DNA of 64,000 bases. It comes from Paraburkholderia sprentiae WSM5005. Its GTDB lineage: Bacteria; Pseudomonadota; Gammaproteobacteria; Burkholderiales; Burkholderiaceae. The stretch is taken from the NCBI RefSeq assembly GCF_001865575.2, contig NZ_CP017563.2:124001-188000 (forward strand), read 5' to 3'. Made by a program: the position numbers and the translations under genes. Positions 9,279 through 18,301 of the stretch are shown piece by piece. Below the pieces are notes generated by a model. The model had not been told where the DNA came from, did not search any database, and saw nothing but the letters and a program-made list of their open reading frames with translations. The stretch's first letter is position 1; the number at the start of each line of letters is the position of its first letter.

Positions 9279-9328
9279 GCCCAGCGCCGAACGGACTCGC
9301 AATGACCGAGCGAACGTCGGCGCTGGGC
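9279..9328 (+). terminator. 12-bp inverted repeat after the OmpA lipoprotein gene
   Basis: GCCCAGCGCCGA at 9279-9290 pairs perfectly with TCGGCGCTGGGC at 9317-9328, leaving a 26-base loop, five bases after the lipoprotein stop. There is no T-tract, so it may be a weak terminator or an mRNA-stabilising hairpin. Confidence 0.5.
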
Positions 9329-10158
9329 GTGCACGCGCGGCCCCGCCAGGGTGCGCAATGCGTCAAGCTTGCGCGCACGTCTCGCACCAGTCTGCGCCAC
9401 GTCGCAAGCCATCCTGCACATGCCCGTCACCATGGTGACTGATGTTCTCGAGCGGTTTGTGGGCCGATCTGAGAGGTCGATTTTTTCGGTGGCAGATGGG
9501 AAACGCCGCGCAGCGACTTTTTCAACAGCATCGGACGGTACGACTCACTCGGATACTGTCGCAGCCGACTTTCGTTGGCCCTTGATTGCCAGCGACAGCA
9601 AAGTAACCTTCAGCCGCCGCACGGCGCGCGAACGACGAACGTCCGCAATGGCCGACAATTCGCCAGCGAGGAAGCCACGCGAATGGCCGTTCCGGTTTGC
9701 AACCCGCCATATCCTTTGCACTAGGTCGAACGTCTCTTGAGGGTCGCGAGTATTCACTCACTCGCATCGGCACCTGACATTCGAGACTACGACGGCGCCA
9801 ACGGCGGCAAAGCGCCTATCAACTGCCTCACAGCGGTCGACACTCGAAAGTCGGCAAAGGCCGACTTGCTCGCATCCATAATCTTGCACATCGGAGCGGA
9901 CCGGCCGCCGAAATGGCGGCTTCGGTTGTTGTCGAACATCAACTATTGGCCGGCTGCACTCACTGAGCACTGACGCCACTCGGGACCCGTCGACCTCTCA
10001 AACGTTTTTGACCAGTTGCCGGGTAATCAAGGGGTGCATGGGTCGCGCCGATAACCGACGCATTGCCCGCAGCGAATTTGAGCTGCGGGGTGCGTTCTTC
10101 TGCCCAGTACCCGATCGCGATCGCGCCTGTTCGTTGCGACGGTTGTCTCTCTCGCCAT
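9329..10158. other. Noncoding, apparently degenerate stretch
   Basis: About 830 bases without a supportable gene on either strand. The sequence is mixed in composition, with many short repeats of CGAACGTCCG, GGCCGAC and AAAGTCGGC type. Similar-looking material occurs at 540-740 and 16220-16500. It reads like old mobile or intergenic debris common in Burkholderiaceae. No open frame here has a ribosome binding site or a recognisable domain. Confidence 0.4.
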
Positions 10159-11544
10159 TCAGTGAACATGGACCGCTGCGTTAAAAACAAGCGCCATGAT
10201 CAGTCCGACCACAGCCACGATGGATTGAACCACCGAAATCGTTTTGGTAGCTTCGCCCATGGTCATACCAAACGATTCCTTAACCATCCAGAAGCCGGCG
10301 TGGTTCGCATAATTGAAGAACAGCGAACCGCAACCAATGGACAGAGCCAGCAAGGGCAGGTTCAGGCTGGGGTCGGCGCCGGCCAGCGGCGCGAGCAAGC
10401 CCGCTGCGCCCACGATACCTACAGTGGCCGAACCGGTAGAGACGGAGAGCAGCATGGCGATCAACCAGCCCAGAATGAGCGGGGGAAAAGCAAACTGCTG
10501 TGTCAGATGCACGATGGCATCGCCGACCTTGGCACTAGTCAGCATTTGCTGGAAGGCGCCGCCTCCGGCAATGATCATGATGATGGACGCAATGGGCTTG
10601 AGACTTCTGCTCAGTGCGTCGCGCAGCTTTCCGGCATCGCCTCGGCGGGCGAGGACCAAGGCCGCGGCGGCGAACAGCACACCCAGAAGCATGGCGATCA
10701 AGGGATCGCCCAGGAAGCTGGCCACATGCAAGGCCGCCGAGCCCTTGGACAGCACCATTTCGGCGACGGCATGAACCAGCATCAAGATCGCGGGGAGCAA
10801 AGCGGCCAGTACGCCGAGCCCGACGCCGGGCCGCCGGCCATCGTCCATATTCTCCGTGAGGGTGAACTGGTCCAGCAAAGCTTGATCGGGTTTCGTGCTC
10901 ATGCGCGGCGAAATGAATGCTCCATAGAGCGGGCCGCCCAGAATCATGGCCGGAATGGCGGCTACAAAGCCATACAACATGGTAGGCCCCACCGAGGTTT
11001 TAAGGGTGGCGATGGCTGTCAAAGGGCCCGGGTGGGGCGGCACCATGCCGTGCATCGCGGCAAGAGCGGAGATCACGGGCACGCCGACATACACATATGC
11101 CGAGCCGTTGAAGCGCGCATGGCTTTCGAGCTTGCGCGCCACGCTGAATATGAGGGGCAGCAGGACCACCAGACCCACTTCGAAAAACATCGGAATGCCC
11201 ACGACGAAGGCCACCAGCGTCATCGCCCAAGGGATCATCCGATCGGAAGCGCGACTGAGAATGGCTTCGGCGATTTGCTCCGTGATGCCGGCATCGGCAA
11301 GAATCTTGCCCAGCATGGCGCCCAATGCGATCACGATCCCCACCGCACCCAATGTCTTGCCTGCTCCGTTGATCAGGTGCTTGACGATGCTTTGCGGTTC
11401 CATGCCGGTTGCAAAACCCACGCCAATGGAGACGACCAGCAGGGCCAGAAGCGGGTGCATCTTGAGGCGCGACACGATGAGCGCGACAAGCACAAACACG
11501 CTGATCAGTGCGGTCAGTAGCAGCTGTATATCTAGATGGGTCAT
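10159..11544 (-). CDS. GntP-family gluconate/organic acid:proton symporter
   Basis: 461 residues, inner-membrane permease of the GntP family, importing gluconate or a related sugar acid or hydroxy acid with protons. The protein is hydrophobic throughout with about 12-14 predicted membrane segments. Family-type segments include HPLLALLVVSIGVGFATGM, GKTLGAVGIVIALGAMLGKI, GIPMFFEVGLVVLLPLIF and HGMVPPHPGPLTAI, the last being a hallmark of GntP. I chose the ATG at 11544 (MTHLDIQLLLTAL) because homologues begin there; an in-frame ATG at 11598 would add 18 basic residues. Its ribosome binding site is weak. It is the last gene of a minus-strand group with an amidohydrolase, an MFS transporter and a GntR regulator, so the true substrate may be a product of that pathway, not gluconate. 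Confidence 0.88.
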   Translation of the reverse strand: MTHLDIQLLLTALISVFVLVALIVSRLKMHPLLALLVVSIGVGFATGMEPQSIVKHLINGAGKTLGAVGIVIALGAMLGKILADAGITEQIAEAILSRASDRMIPWAMTLVAFVVGIPMFFEVGLVVLLPLIFSVARKLESHARFNGSAYVYVGVPVISALAAMHGMVPPHPGPLTAIATLKTSVGPTMLYGFVAAIPAMILGGPLYGAFISPRMSTKPDQALLDQFTLTENMDDGRRPGVGLGVLAALLPAILMLVHAVAEMVLSKGSAALHVASFLGDPLIAMLLGVLFAAAALVLARRGDAGKLRDALSRSLKPIASIIMIIAGGGAFQQMLTSAKVGDAIVHLTQQFAFPPLILGWLIAMLLSVSTGSATVGIVGAAGLLAPLAGADPSLNLPLLALSIGCGSLFFNYANHAGFWMVKESFGMTMGEATKTISVVQSIVAVVGLIMALVFNAAVHVH

Positions 11545-11732
11545 GAAAGAACTTATGGTTTGAATGTATCTACGGACGCGCATTGCGCATTCGAACATGC
11601 CCGAACATAAGGCAGAAGATGCAGGTTCCAGCTGTAGGCTGTTGTTGCGCCCGCGCGCGGTAGCTCGATAGCGAGGGGACTGTCTTTTGGTGCAGCGGAA
11701 ATCAGGTGGTGACGTGACCGGTGAGTCGTCAT

Positions 11733-12608
11733 CTAGGCATCGTCGAACATGTAGATGCTGGCAGGTGTGCCCGCCAGGACTACGCTGCGCTCTTCCTCAT
11801 CGGGAATCAGTACGCGCAACACCTGTAGCGCACGGGGAAACTGCTCGCGTGCTTCGAATTGCGTATTTGGCCAGTCGCTGCCCCACATCATGCGATGCAC
11901 GCCGAAGGCCGCTTTCAGGAGCCGGAACGCATCGTGCGTCTGTTTGCAACCGCCACTATCGTCCGGCCAGTTCCGGTATGCGCCCGATACCTTGATCCAC
12001 ACGCGCTGTGTGTGAGCCAACTCGAGGAGACGACGAAACCCTGTGCCCCTCACGCCGACGCTAGCGTCGGGCCTGCCGAAGTGGTCAACGACGACGTTCA
12101 TGCGCGCTTCGAGAAGCGGCTCGACGATGTCCGGCAGCCTCGCAGCTTCTGCGTGCACTTCGACATGCCAGTTCAGCTCGCGAACGTGCGCGAGCGTTTG
12201 CGCACTCACCCATCGGTCTAGCGTCAGATCATGATGCCCGATCAGGTTCAGCCGAATCCCCGCGATACCCGCGTTCGCCATCTGCTTCAGTGTATCGATT
12301 CCGCTATCGCGCTCGATCACCGCGACGCCGCGTAGCCTCTCAGGCGCGCGACGCAGCGCACCGAGCAAATAGCTGCAATCAGTGCCAAGAAAGCTGGGCT
12401 GCACCAGCACGCCGTGCGATATGCCGTGCGCATCCAGTTGCGCAAGGTATGCGTCGAGTGGCGCGTCGTAGTCGGGGACGTAGCGGCGCTGCTGAGCGAG
12501 CGGCAGGCCGCGCTCGAATACATGCGCATGCGTATCGACAGATGCAAGGCGGAAGGCACGATGCGCTGGCTGCCGGGGGCTTGCATATGTCTCCAACCTC
12601 TCCATCAT
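11733..12608 (-). CDS. Amidohydrolase_2 family metal-dependent hydrolase (lactonase/decarboxylase-like)
   Basis: 291 residues with the fold of the amidohydrolase-related TIM-barrel family that includes 2-pyrone-4,6-dicarboxylate lactonase and sugar-acid lactonases. Visible features are the N-terminal DTHAHVF metal-binding motif, a GIRLNLIG strand, a WHVEVHAEA segment with a metal-ligand-type histidine, VVDHFGRPD, and the C-terminal MMWGSDWPNT motif carrying the catalytic aspartate. The start at 12608 is favoured because AAGGA (12619-12615) lies six bases upstream; ATGs at 12614 and 12605 are alternatives. Neighbours are the GntP permease downstream and an MFS transporter 54 bases upstream, so it probably opens a lactone or cyclic acid imported by one of them. 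The exact substrate cannot be read from the sequence. Confidence 0.8.
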   Translation of the reverse strand: MMERLETYASPRQPAHRAFRLASVDTHAHVFERGLPLAQQRRYVPDYDAPLDAYLAQLDAHGISHGVLVQPSFLGTDCSYLLGALRRAPERLRGVAVIERDSGIDTLKQMANAGIAGIRLNLIGHHDLTLDRWVSAQTLAHVRELNWHVEVHAEAARLPDIVEPLLEARMNVVVDHFGRPDASVGVRGTGFRRLLELAHTQRVWIKVSGAYRNWPDDSGGCKQTHDAFRLLKAAFGVHRMMWGSDWPNTQFEAREQFPRALQVLRVLIPDEEERSVVLAGTPASIYMFDDA

Positions 12609-12662
12609 GAACATTCCTTCATCAACAGTATTGCGCGGCTACAGGGTGACGCCGAGCGCGTT

Positions 12663-13958
12663 TTAATGCCTCGGAGCGGGCGAGAGTGGACGGCGGAGGT
12701 CCGTATCGAGAGCGGCTTCGCCTAGCGCGCGGCCTCGTGTCTCCGGCAGCATGAGCACGGACAGTACGACAATGGCGTAGGCCAGTGCTGCATCAATGCC
12801 GATCGCGGTTCCGAGCGACATATTCGCGGACATATGCCCGACCAGGACAGGAAACCCCGCCGATACGACGCGACCGAAGTTGTAGCAAAACCCGACACCC
12901 GTTCCGCGCATGCCGCCTGGGTACAGTTCATTAAACAGCGCGCCCATGCTTGCCGGAATGCCTGCCGCAAAAAATCCTAGCGGAAAGCCGAAGAACAGCA
13001 TTGCGGTATTGCCGAGCGGAAGAAACAGATAGGCGATCACCGTGATTACGCAGCAGATCGCAAATGTGAGAATTGTTTTACGGCGTCCAATGCGATCAAG
13101 CAGTTGCGCACTCACGAGGCAGCCGCAGAAAAATGCGGTGATCACGACAGCAAGGTAGCCGCCGGTACTTAGAACGGACAGATGGCGCTCGGTCTTCAGA
13201 AACGTCGGTAGCCAGGTCATCAGCGCGTAATAGCCGCCATGTGCGCCGACGCCGAGCAGCGCTCCGATCAAGGTCATGCGCCGCATATTCGGCGCGAAGA
13301 TACCGACGATCAGACCAGATGCCGGTTCGTCGTGACGCGCGCGCGCGGCGCGCGTCATGTGCGCCGACAGGGTCGGCTCCTGTACGCCACGTCGAACGTA
13401 CAGGATGAGCAACGCTGGAACGATGCCAATTCCGAACATCACGCGCCATGCGGTTTGTCCGGGCAGTAGCGAGAACATCAACAGATAAAGCAGCACCGCT
13501 GCACCCCAGCCGACAGCCCATGCGCTTTGGACAGTGCCCATTGCCTTGCCGCGATGCTCATTGCGGATAGTCTCAGCCATCAGGACGGCGCCTGCCGCCC
13601 ATTCTCCGCCGAAGCCGAACCCCTGCAGCGTCTTTAACACCAGAAACTGAGGATAGTTTTGCGTGAAGGCGCACAGGAACGTAAACACGGCAAAGAACGC
13701 GACGGTCCATTGCAGCGTCCTGACCCGTCCGAGCCGGTCCGAAAGCATACCCGCAATCCAGCCGCCCAGCGCCGACGCAACCAGCGTGGCGCCGCTGACC
13801 AGGCCCGCCTGAGTGCGGCTGATCGACCATTCGGCGATGATTGCCGGAATCACAAGGCTGAACATCTGCACGTCGAGCGAATCGAGTGCCCATCCGCCGA
13901 AGCACGCCCAGAACGTCCGACGTTCATTGCCCGAAATCTCGCTGAACCACTTGAACAT
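12663..13958 (-). CDS. MFS transporter, aromatic/organic acid type
   Basis: 431 residues with twelve hydrophobic segments. The loop SDRLGRVRTLQW (GxxxDRxGRR type) after helix 2 and the LDRIGRRKT repeat in the second half are MFS signatures. The early ALDSLDVQMFSLVIPAII segment resembles the D-motif of the acid:proton symporter and sialate transporter groups. The ATG at 13958 (MFKWFSEISGNER) is chosen because GAGGAG precedes it closely; the longer frame to 14225 has shadow composition and would run into the regulator gene. It lies between the regulator gene (63 bases upstream) and the amidohydrolase gene, in an apparent operon. It likely imports the acidic substrate of this cluster. Confidence 0.85.
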   Translation of the reverse strand: MFKWFSEISGNERRTFWACFGGWALDSLDVQMFSLVIPAIIAEWSISRTQAGLVSGATLVASALGGWIAGMLSDRLGRVRTLQWTVAFFAVFTFLCAFTQNYPQFLVLKTLQGFGFGGEWAAGAVLMAETIRNEHRGKAMGTVQSAWAVGWGAAVLLYLLMFSLLPGQTAWRVMFGIGIVPALLILYVRRGVQEPTLSAHMTRAARARHDEPASGLIVGIFAPNMRRMTLIGALLGVGAHGGYYALMTWLPTFLKTERHLSVLSTGGYLAVVITAFFCGCLVSAQLLDRIGRRKTILTFAICCVITVIAYLFLPLGNTAMLFFGFPLGFFAAGIPASMGALFNELYPGGMRGTGVGFCYNFGRVVSAGFPVLVGHMSANMSLGTAIGIDAALAYAIVVLSVLMLPETRGRALGEAALDTDLRRPLSPAPRH

Positions 13959-14020
13959 TGCCGTCTTCTCCTCGTCGTTCGAATGCGCGAAGAACAACGC
14001 ATTCTTGATGACGCCGATCG

Positions 14021-14746
14021 CTAGCGGATCTCCGCCTGGTAGATGAATTCGCTGGCGGGTCCGCGCGAGCGGCGCCATTCGAGAGGCTGTCGGTCGTAGC
14101 CGTACGCAAGACGTTCGATTACGACAGCCGGCGTGCCCGGTTCGATGCGTAGCAGCCTGGCGTGGAGTGGCCGAATGGCTTCGACAGTCAGCGTTTCCGT
14201 GGCGGACGCCACTACCTGGTTGCACTGCGCCTCGTACACGGGATACAAGAGGTCACCGACATCGTTCAGGTCCATCTCCGCAAACGCCGCAAACCGTACG
14301 TACGGCAACCAGATTTCTTCATAGAGCATCGGGACGCCATCTAGCAGTCGCACGCGCGACATCTCTATGACGCGCGCGGTATCCGAAATCTGCAAGGTTG
14401 CGGCGACAGCCGACGGTGCGTCGACCACGTCGCGACGCAAGATGCGGCTTTCTGGAATACGGCGTTCGCCCTGCCGCGTCTGGAAGCGAAAAAAGCGAAA
14501 CAGGGAACTGTCGAAGTTCGCGCGGCGCACGAAGGTCCCCCGACCCTGAAAGCGCTCAAGCAGTCCTTCCGCCACCAGCAGATCGACGGCCTTGCGAACT
14601 GTCCCAACAGCGAGGTCATAGCTTTTCGCGAGCGCCTGTTCCGTCGGAATAGGCTCACCGGGGCGCCAATGGCGGGCCGCGATAAGAGCGACCATTTCGT
14701 CACGCAACCGCTGATAACGGGGCAAACGGCCATCCGAGTGCATCAT
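14021..14746 (-). CDS. GntR-family transcriptional regulator, HutC/UTRA type
   Basis: 241 residues. The N-terminal 70 residues form a GntR winged helix: PRYQRLRDEMVALIAA, then GEPIPTEQALAKSYDLAVGT with the recognition helix TVRKAVDLLVAEG, then ERFQGRGTFV. The rest is a UTRA ligand domain (ARVIEMSRVRLLDGVPMLYE, then LTVEAIRPLHA, then the closing EFIYQAEIR strand). The start at 14746 follows GGAGGAGA by a few bases; the ATG at 14743 is equally in frame. Regulators of this class usually repress nearby catabolic genes and are released by a small-molecule ligand. Here it heads the MFS-amidohydrolase-permease group, so autoregulation and control of that operon is the simplest reading. Confidence 0.87.
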   Translation of the reverse strand: MMHSDGRLPRYQRLRDEMVALIAARHWRPGEPIPTEQALAKSYDLAVGTVRKAVDLLVAEGLLERFQGRGTFVRRANFDSSLFRFFRFQTRQGERRIPESRILRRDVVDAPSAVAATLQISDTARVIEMSRVRLLDGVPMLYEEIWLPYVRFAAFAEMDLNDVGDLLYPVYEAQCNQVVASATETLTVEAIRPLHARLLRIEPGTPAVVIERLAYGYDRQPLEWRRSRGPASEFIYQAEIR

Positions 14747-15176
14747 CGTCTCCTCCGATTCATATATATGATTACATGTTTTCCAGCTAAATGGATCGGG
14801 AGTTACCCTTGTCGTGGCCGCGCACACACGATCGGACCGGACGCGGTGGAACGTATCCGGGAAAACATCTATATGAATGTGCTTTTGCGCGATTTTTTAT
14901 CGGGCCGTGCTTGTTTGCGCCCAGCATTGCCTTGGCGGTCACCGCGAACTCAGGTACGGTTAGCCGAACTCCGACGCCCGCAACGTGCAGGCGGCGTTCA
15001 TTCGCGCAGAGCGGTTTGCTGCATGGACGGAGCAGGACGTGTTGCGTGTTACTGAGGGTAACGGCGTCCGCGGTTCGTTTCGTGCCGCGCGGCTGACGCA
15101 CGCTGAAATTGAATTTCGCGTTCAGCTTGCTCACTTTCTAATGAGGACAGGGATTCGTTCAATCCCACGTTGACCT
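14747..15176. promoter_or_regulatory. Intergenic region upstream of the GntR regulator
   Basis: 430 bases with no supportable gene. A short AT-rich stretch (CATATATATGATTACATG at about 14762-14779) immediately upstream of the regulator start is the likeliest place for its promoter or operator. The rest contains small open frames without ribosome binding sites and looks degenerate. Confidence 0.35.
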
Positions 15177-16130
15177 TCAGGAGACGCTGCCGAATCCGTT
15201 GTTCTCGAACACGACGGGAGGCATCATCGCTTCGTTGACATGCAGACGGAAGATATCCGGACGCGCGTAGTGACCCGCCACGTCAAAGTCATATTTCGCA
15301 CGGGCAAGATCGTTGAGGTCGAGGTCGGCCACGAGCAGTGCGTCTTGCTCAAAGATGGGGCCGGCAATGAACTCGCCAAGCGGGCCAACGATGCAGCTTC
15401 CACCGCTCATCAACACAGTGGACGGATCGTTACCCTGGATTGCGGCATAGTCGGTTGGGCAATCCGATCGGCGCAGGTGCTGACAGGCCGATAACACAAA
15501 GCAACGCCCCTCCAAGGCAACATGCTGCATGGAGGAAGCCCATGTCGGCCGACTGTCGGCGGTGGGGGCGCAGTAAATCTGAACACCCTTGGCGTACATG
15601 GCCATACGCATTAATGGCATGTAGTTTTCCCAGCAAATGACTGCGCCAAGTCTGCCGAACGGCGTGTCGAAAACCGGGAGCGTCGACCCATCGCCATAGC
15701 CCCAGATCAGCCTCTCGCCGGCGGTTGGCATCAGCTTGCGATGCTTGCCGAGCATGATACCGTCCGGACCATAAAACAACGCAGTGCAATATAACGTGCC
15801 ATGGTCCCGCTCGATTACGCCGATCACGATGTATTGTTTGTGGTCGGCGGCAATCTCGCCCAGCCGACGGGTGCCGGGACTCGGCACCTCGACCGCGCTT
15901 TGGTAGTAACGGCGATAGTCGTCGCGCCCAGCAACGGTTCGTCCACCAATCGTCGAACCGAAATCGAGCCCCTTTGGATAGGCTGAGACGAATGCTTCAG
16001 GAAATACAATAAGTTGAGTGTCTTGTCGTGCGGCGTCGGCCGCGAAAGTCGCGACTTTGTCGATGGTACTGTCCGCATCGAAGACGACGGATCCCGATTG
16101 CACAACCGCAGCACGTAATTTCTGTTGCAT
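15177..16130 (-). CDS. Nitrilase / carbon-nitrogen hydrolase
   Basis: 317 residues, the usual length of bacterial nitrilases. It hydrolyses nitriles to acids and ammonia, or is a related amidase. The catalytic triad is visible: Glu45 in VFPEAF, Lys132 in GKHRKLMPT, and Cys166 in AVICWENYMPL. The CWENYMP motif is typical of true nitrilases such as those acting on arylacetonitriles or cyanoalanine-like substrates. It is separated from the GntR regulator by 430 bases and reads on the same strand. It could supply the acid handled by the downstream transporter-amidohydrolase cluster, but this is inference. No ribosome binding site stronger than a weak purine run is seen before the ATG. Confidence 0.9.
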   Translation of the reverse strand: MQQKLRAAVVQSGSVVFDADSTIDKVATFAADAARQDTQLIVFPEAFVSAYPKGLDFGSTIGGRTVAGRDDYRRYYQSAVEVPSPGTRRLGEIAADHKQYIVIGVIERDHGTLYCTALFYGPDGIMLGKHRKLMPTAGERLIWGYGDGSTLPVFDTPFGRLGAVICWENYMPLMRMAMYAKGVQIYCAPTADSRPTWASSMQHVALEGRCFVLSACQHLRRSDCPTDYAAIQGNDPSTVLMSGGSCIVGPLGEFIAGPIFEQDALLVADLDLNDLARAKYDFDVAGHYARPDIFRLHVNEAMMPPVVFENNGFGSVS

Positions 16131-16759
16131 CAGAATTCTCCACTAGATGTAGGGCTTGCAATCGAAGCGCTTAGGCTTGCTCGCAGATTACATATGCCCA
16201 CGGCCGTGGATTGCGAGTCGATCCCGCTTATCGCAAGCTCAATCGCAACAAATTCGAGTTGGATTCGTTGATTGCGAACACGACAGCCGGGGGTCGCGGC
16301 CACTACGAGTATAGGTCGCCAGCGGGTAAAGCTTGCTGCCTGTTCGCCGGCACAGAGCTAAACGTTAGACGATTGGTCGCTCAGACTCCGGCGTTTGTAG
16401 TCGAAAGGTCGAGCGGCCGCTTTTTCAGCACGGTTGGGACGTTCGGAGAAGCTCGCCGAAGGCAGCAACGGGTCGTTCTCAGCTGATCGCGCGTAAGACA
16501 GAAGCGGCACCGGCGGTCGTTTGACACTGCCGTTGAGATGGTGGCAATCGTGACGCTCTTTATGCACTCGCTTTAGGTCTAGATGATCGGTACTGGCGCG
16601 GTCCACATTATCTGAACTCTTCTCATTGCGGTTGCGTGTGTGATCAATGTCGACACAGCGGAGCCGGACGATGCGCGCAAAGCCGTACCAAATTAAACAG
16701 ATCAGGGATATCCCTTGGTTGTTCGGACGGTAAGCCGGGCGTAACATCCACAGCTAGAA
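16131..16759. other. Intergenic region between nitrilase and pentonate operon
   Basis: About 630 bases without a supportable gene. The part at 16220-16500 has the same degenerate, repeat-like look as 540-740 and 9440-9990, with GGTCGAGCGGCCGCTTTTTC- and GACGTTCGG-type words. The promoter of the nitrilase gene should lie near 16140-16250, and that of the pentonate operon near 16600-16760. Confidence 0.4.
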
Positions 16760-16775
16760 ATGTTACCGGTAACTT
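16760..16775. promoter_or_regulatory. GntR/LacI-type operator before the pentonate operon
   Basis: ATGTTACCGGTAACTT contains the perfect 12-bp palindrome GTTACCGGTAAC (16762-16773), about 85 bases before the transporter start. This closely resembles the operator recognised by the LacI-family gluconate repressor GntR of enteric bacteria. A LacI-family regulator responding to a sugar acid is therefore likely, but none is encoded in this window. Confidence 0.65.
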
Positions 16776-16858
16776 AACCGGCGGTGCCCGTCGGCTCCAA
16801 TCGCACGAGCCGCGAGGCAACGGCATTGCCGACCAAAAACACGCTGATGGAGATACGA

Positions 16859-18274
16859 ATGACCGCAGTACCGTCCGCCATCGCCGCGCCCACCGCGCGC
16901 GTCGACGAGTTCGAGGAAAGGACCTATCGCAAGGTCGTGCGCCGGCTGCTGCCGGTGCTGTTGCTGTGCTACGTGGTCGCGTATCTGGACCGCGTGAACG
17001 TCGGCTTCGCGAAGCTGCAGATGCTCGACGATCTCGGCCTGTCCGACACGATGTACGCGATCGGCGCGAGTGTGTTTTTCTGGGGCTATTTCATCTTCGA
17101 AGTGCCGAGCAACGTATTCCTGCATCGCTACGGCGCGCGCTTCTGGATCGCGCGGATCATGTTCACGTGGGGGCTCGTGTCGATGGCGCTCGCGTTCGTC
17201 GCGCCGCTCGCGCGCATCGCGCATGTCGAAACCGCGACGATGTTCTACATGCTGCGCTTCCTGCTCGGGATCTGTGAGGCCGGCTTCTTCCCCGGCGTGA
17301 TTCTGTACCTGAACTTCTGGTTTCCCGCACAGCGGCAAAGCCGCGTGATGTCCGGCTTTCTGATCGCGATGCCGGTCAGCCTGATGCTCGGCGGCGTGGT
17401 GTCGGGCTGGCTGATGGAGCATACGGCCGGCCTGTTCGGCTACCAGGGCTGGCAGTGGATGCTGCTGATCGAAGGCGTGCCGTCGCTGCTGACCGCGTTC
17501 GTGGTGTACTTCTCGCTCGACGACGGCATCGACCGCGCCCGCTGGCTCACCCCGCAGGAGAAGAGCCTGCTCGCGGCGAATCTGCAGCGCGAAAGCGCGC
17601 ACAAGACCGCGCGCTTCGGCTCGGCGGTGCGCGATCCGCGCGTCTGGCTGCTGATCGCGATTTTGCTCACGTTCAATACCGGCTTCTACGGGCTCGCGTT
17701 CTGGCTGCCGTCGATCATCAAGGCGACCGGCGTGCAGGACCCGCTGCATATCGGCCTGCTGACCGCGATCCCGTACGGCGTGGCCATCATTGCGACGCTC
17801 GCGAACGCCGCGCATTCGAAGAAAACCGGCGAGCGGCGCCTTCATGCGGCGATTCCGGCGCTGATCGGCGGCATCGGCCTGATCATGAGCGCAGCTTTGG
17901 CGCATCATGTGGTATGGGCGATCACGTTTCTGACGATCGCCACCGCCGGCATCCTTGCATTGATGCCGATTTACTGGACGTTCCCGGGGCAGTTGTTGTC
18001 GGGCGCCGCCGCAGCGGCCGGCATCGCGATGATCAACGCGATCGGCAATCTGTCCGGCTTTACCGGTTCGATGATTACCGCCGTGGCCAAAGACCTCACC
18101 GGCGACATCAACAACGGCACCTACGCGCTCGGTGCGTGTCTGCTGGTCAGCTGCGTGCTGATCCTGCTCGTGCCGCGCACAATGCTGGCGCCGGCCGCGT
18201 CGAATCCGGACGGCGGGCCCGGCCGCGAGACGGCGCGCGCACGGAAAGCCGCCGAGCGCACAGAGCACGCCTAA
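16859..18274 (+). CDS. MFS transporter, anion:cation symporter (sugar-acid uptake)
   Basis: 471 residues with 12 membrane segments in the inner membrane. The segments YLDRVNVGFAKLQM, GYFIFEVPSNVFLHR and LGICEAGFFPGVILYLNFWF are hallmarks of the ACS family of MFS carriers, such as galactonate, tartrate and hydroxyphenylacetate permeases. The start at 16859 is preferred because GGAGA lies six bases upstream; a GTG at 16784 would add 25 unlikely residues. The dehydratase gene starts 27 bases downstream, and the operon continues to the aldehyde dehydrogenase gene, so the probable cargo is D-xylonate, L-arabonate or a similar pentonate. The long C-terminal tail is polar and ends in RKAAERTEHA. Confidence 0.87.
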   Translation: MTAVPSAIAAPTARVDEFEERTYRKVVRRLLPVLLLCYVVAYLDRVNVGFAKLQMLDDLGLSDTMYAIGASVFFWGYFIFEVPSNVFLHRYGARFWIARIMFTWGLVSMALAFVAPLARIAHVETATMFYMLRFLLGICEAGFFPGVILYLNFWFPAQRQSRVMSGFLIAMPVSLMLGGVVSGWLMEHTAGLFGYQGWQWMLLIEGVPSLLTAFVVYFSLDDGIDRARWLTPQEKSLLAANLQRESAHKTARFGSAVRDPRVWLLIAILLTFNTGFYGLAFWLPSIIKATGVQDPLHIGLLTAIPYGVAIIATLANAAHSKKTGERRLHAAIPALIGGIGLIMSAALAHHVVWAITFLTIATAGILALMPIYWTFPGQLLSGAAAAAGIAMINAIGNLSGFTGSMITAVAKDLTGDINNGTYALGACLLVSCVLILLVPRTMLAPAASNPDGGPGRETARARKAAERTEHA

Positions 18275-18301
18275 AGCAACCCTCATAGAGAGACAAGCAT
18301 C

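Noticed and set aside
10063..11520. A 485-codon plus-strand frame opposite the GntP permease
   Set aside because: It is His/Gln/Arg-rich without hydrophobic pattern or family resemblance, and it lies exactly antisense to a clear permease gene.
14787..15134. Small frames between the GntR and nitrilase genes
   Set aside because: They overlap each other on both strands, lack ribosome binding sites and show no domain.
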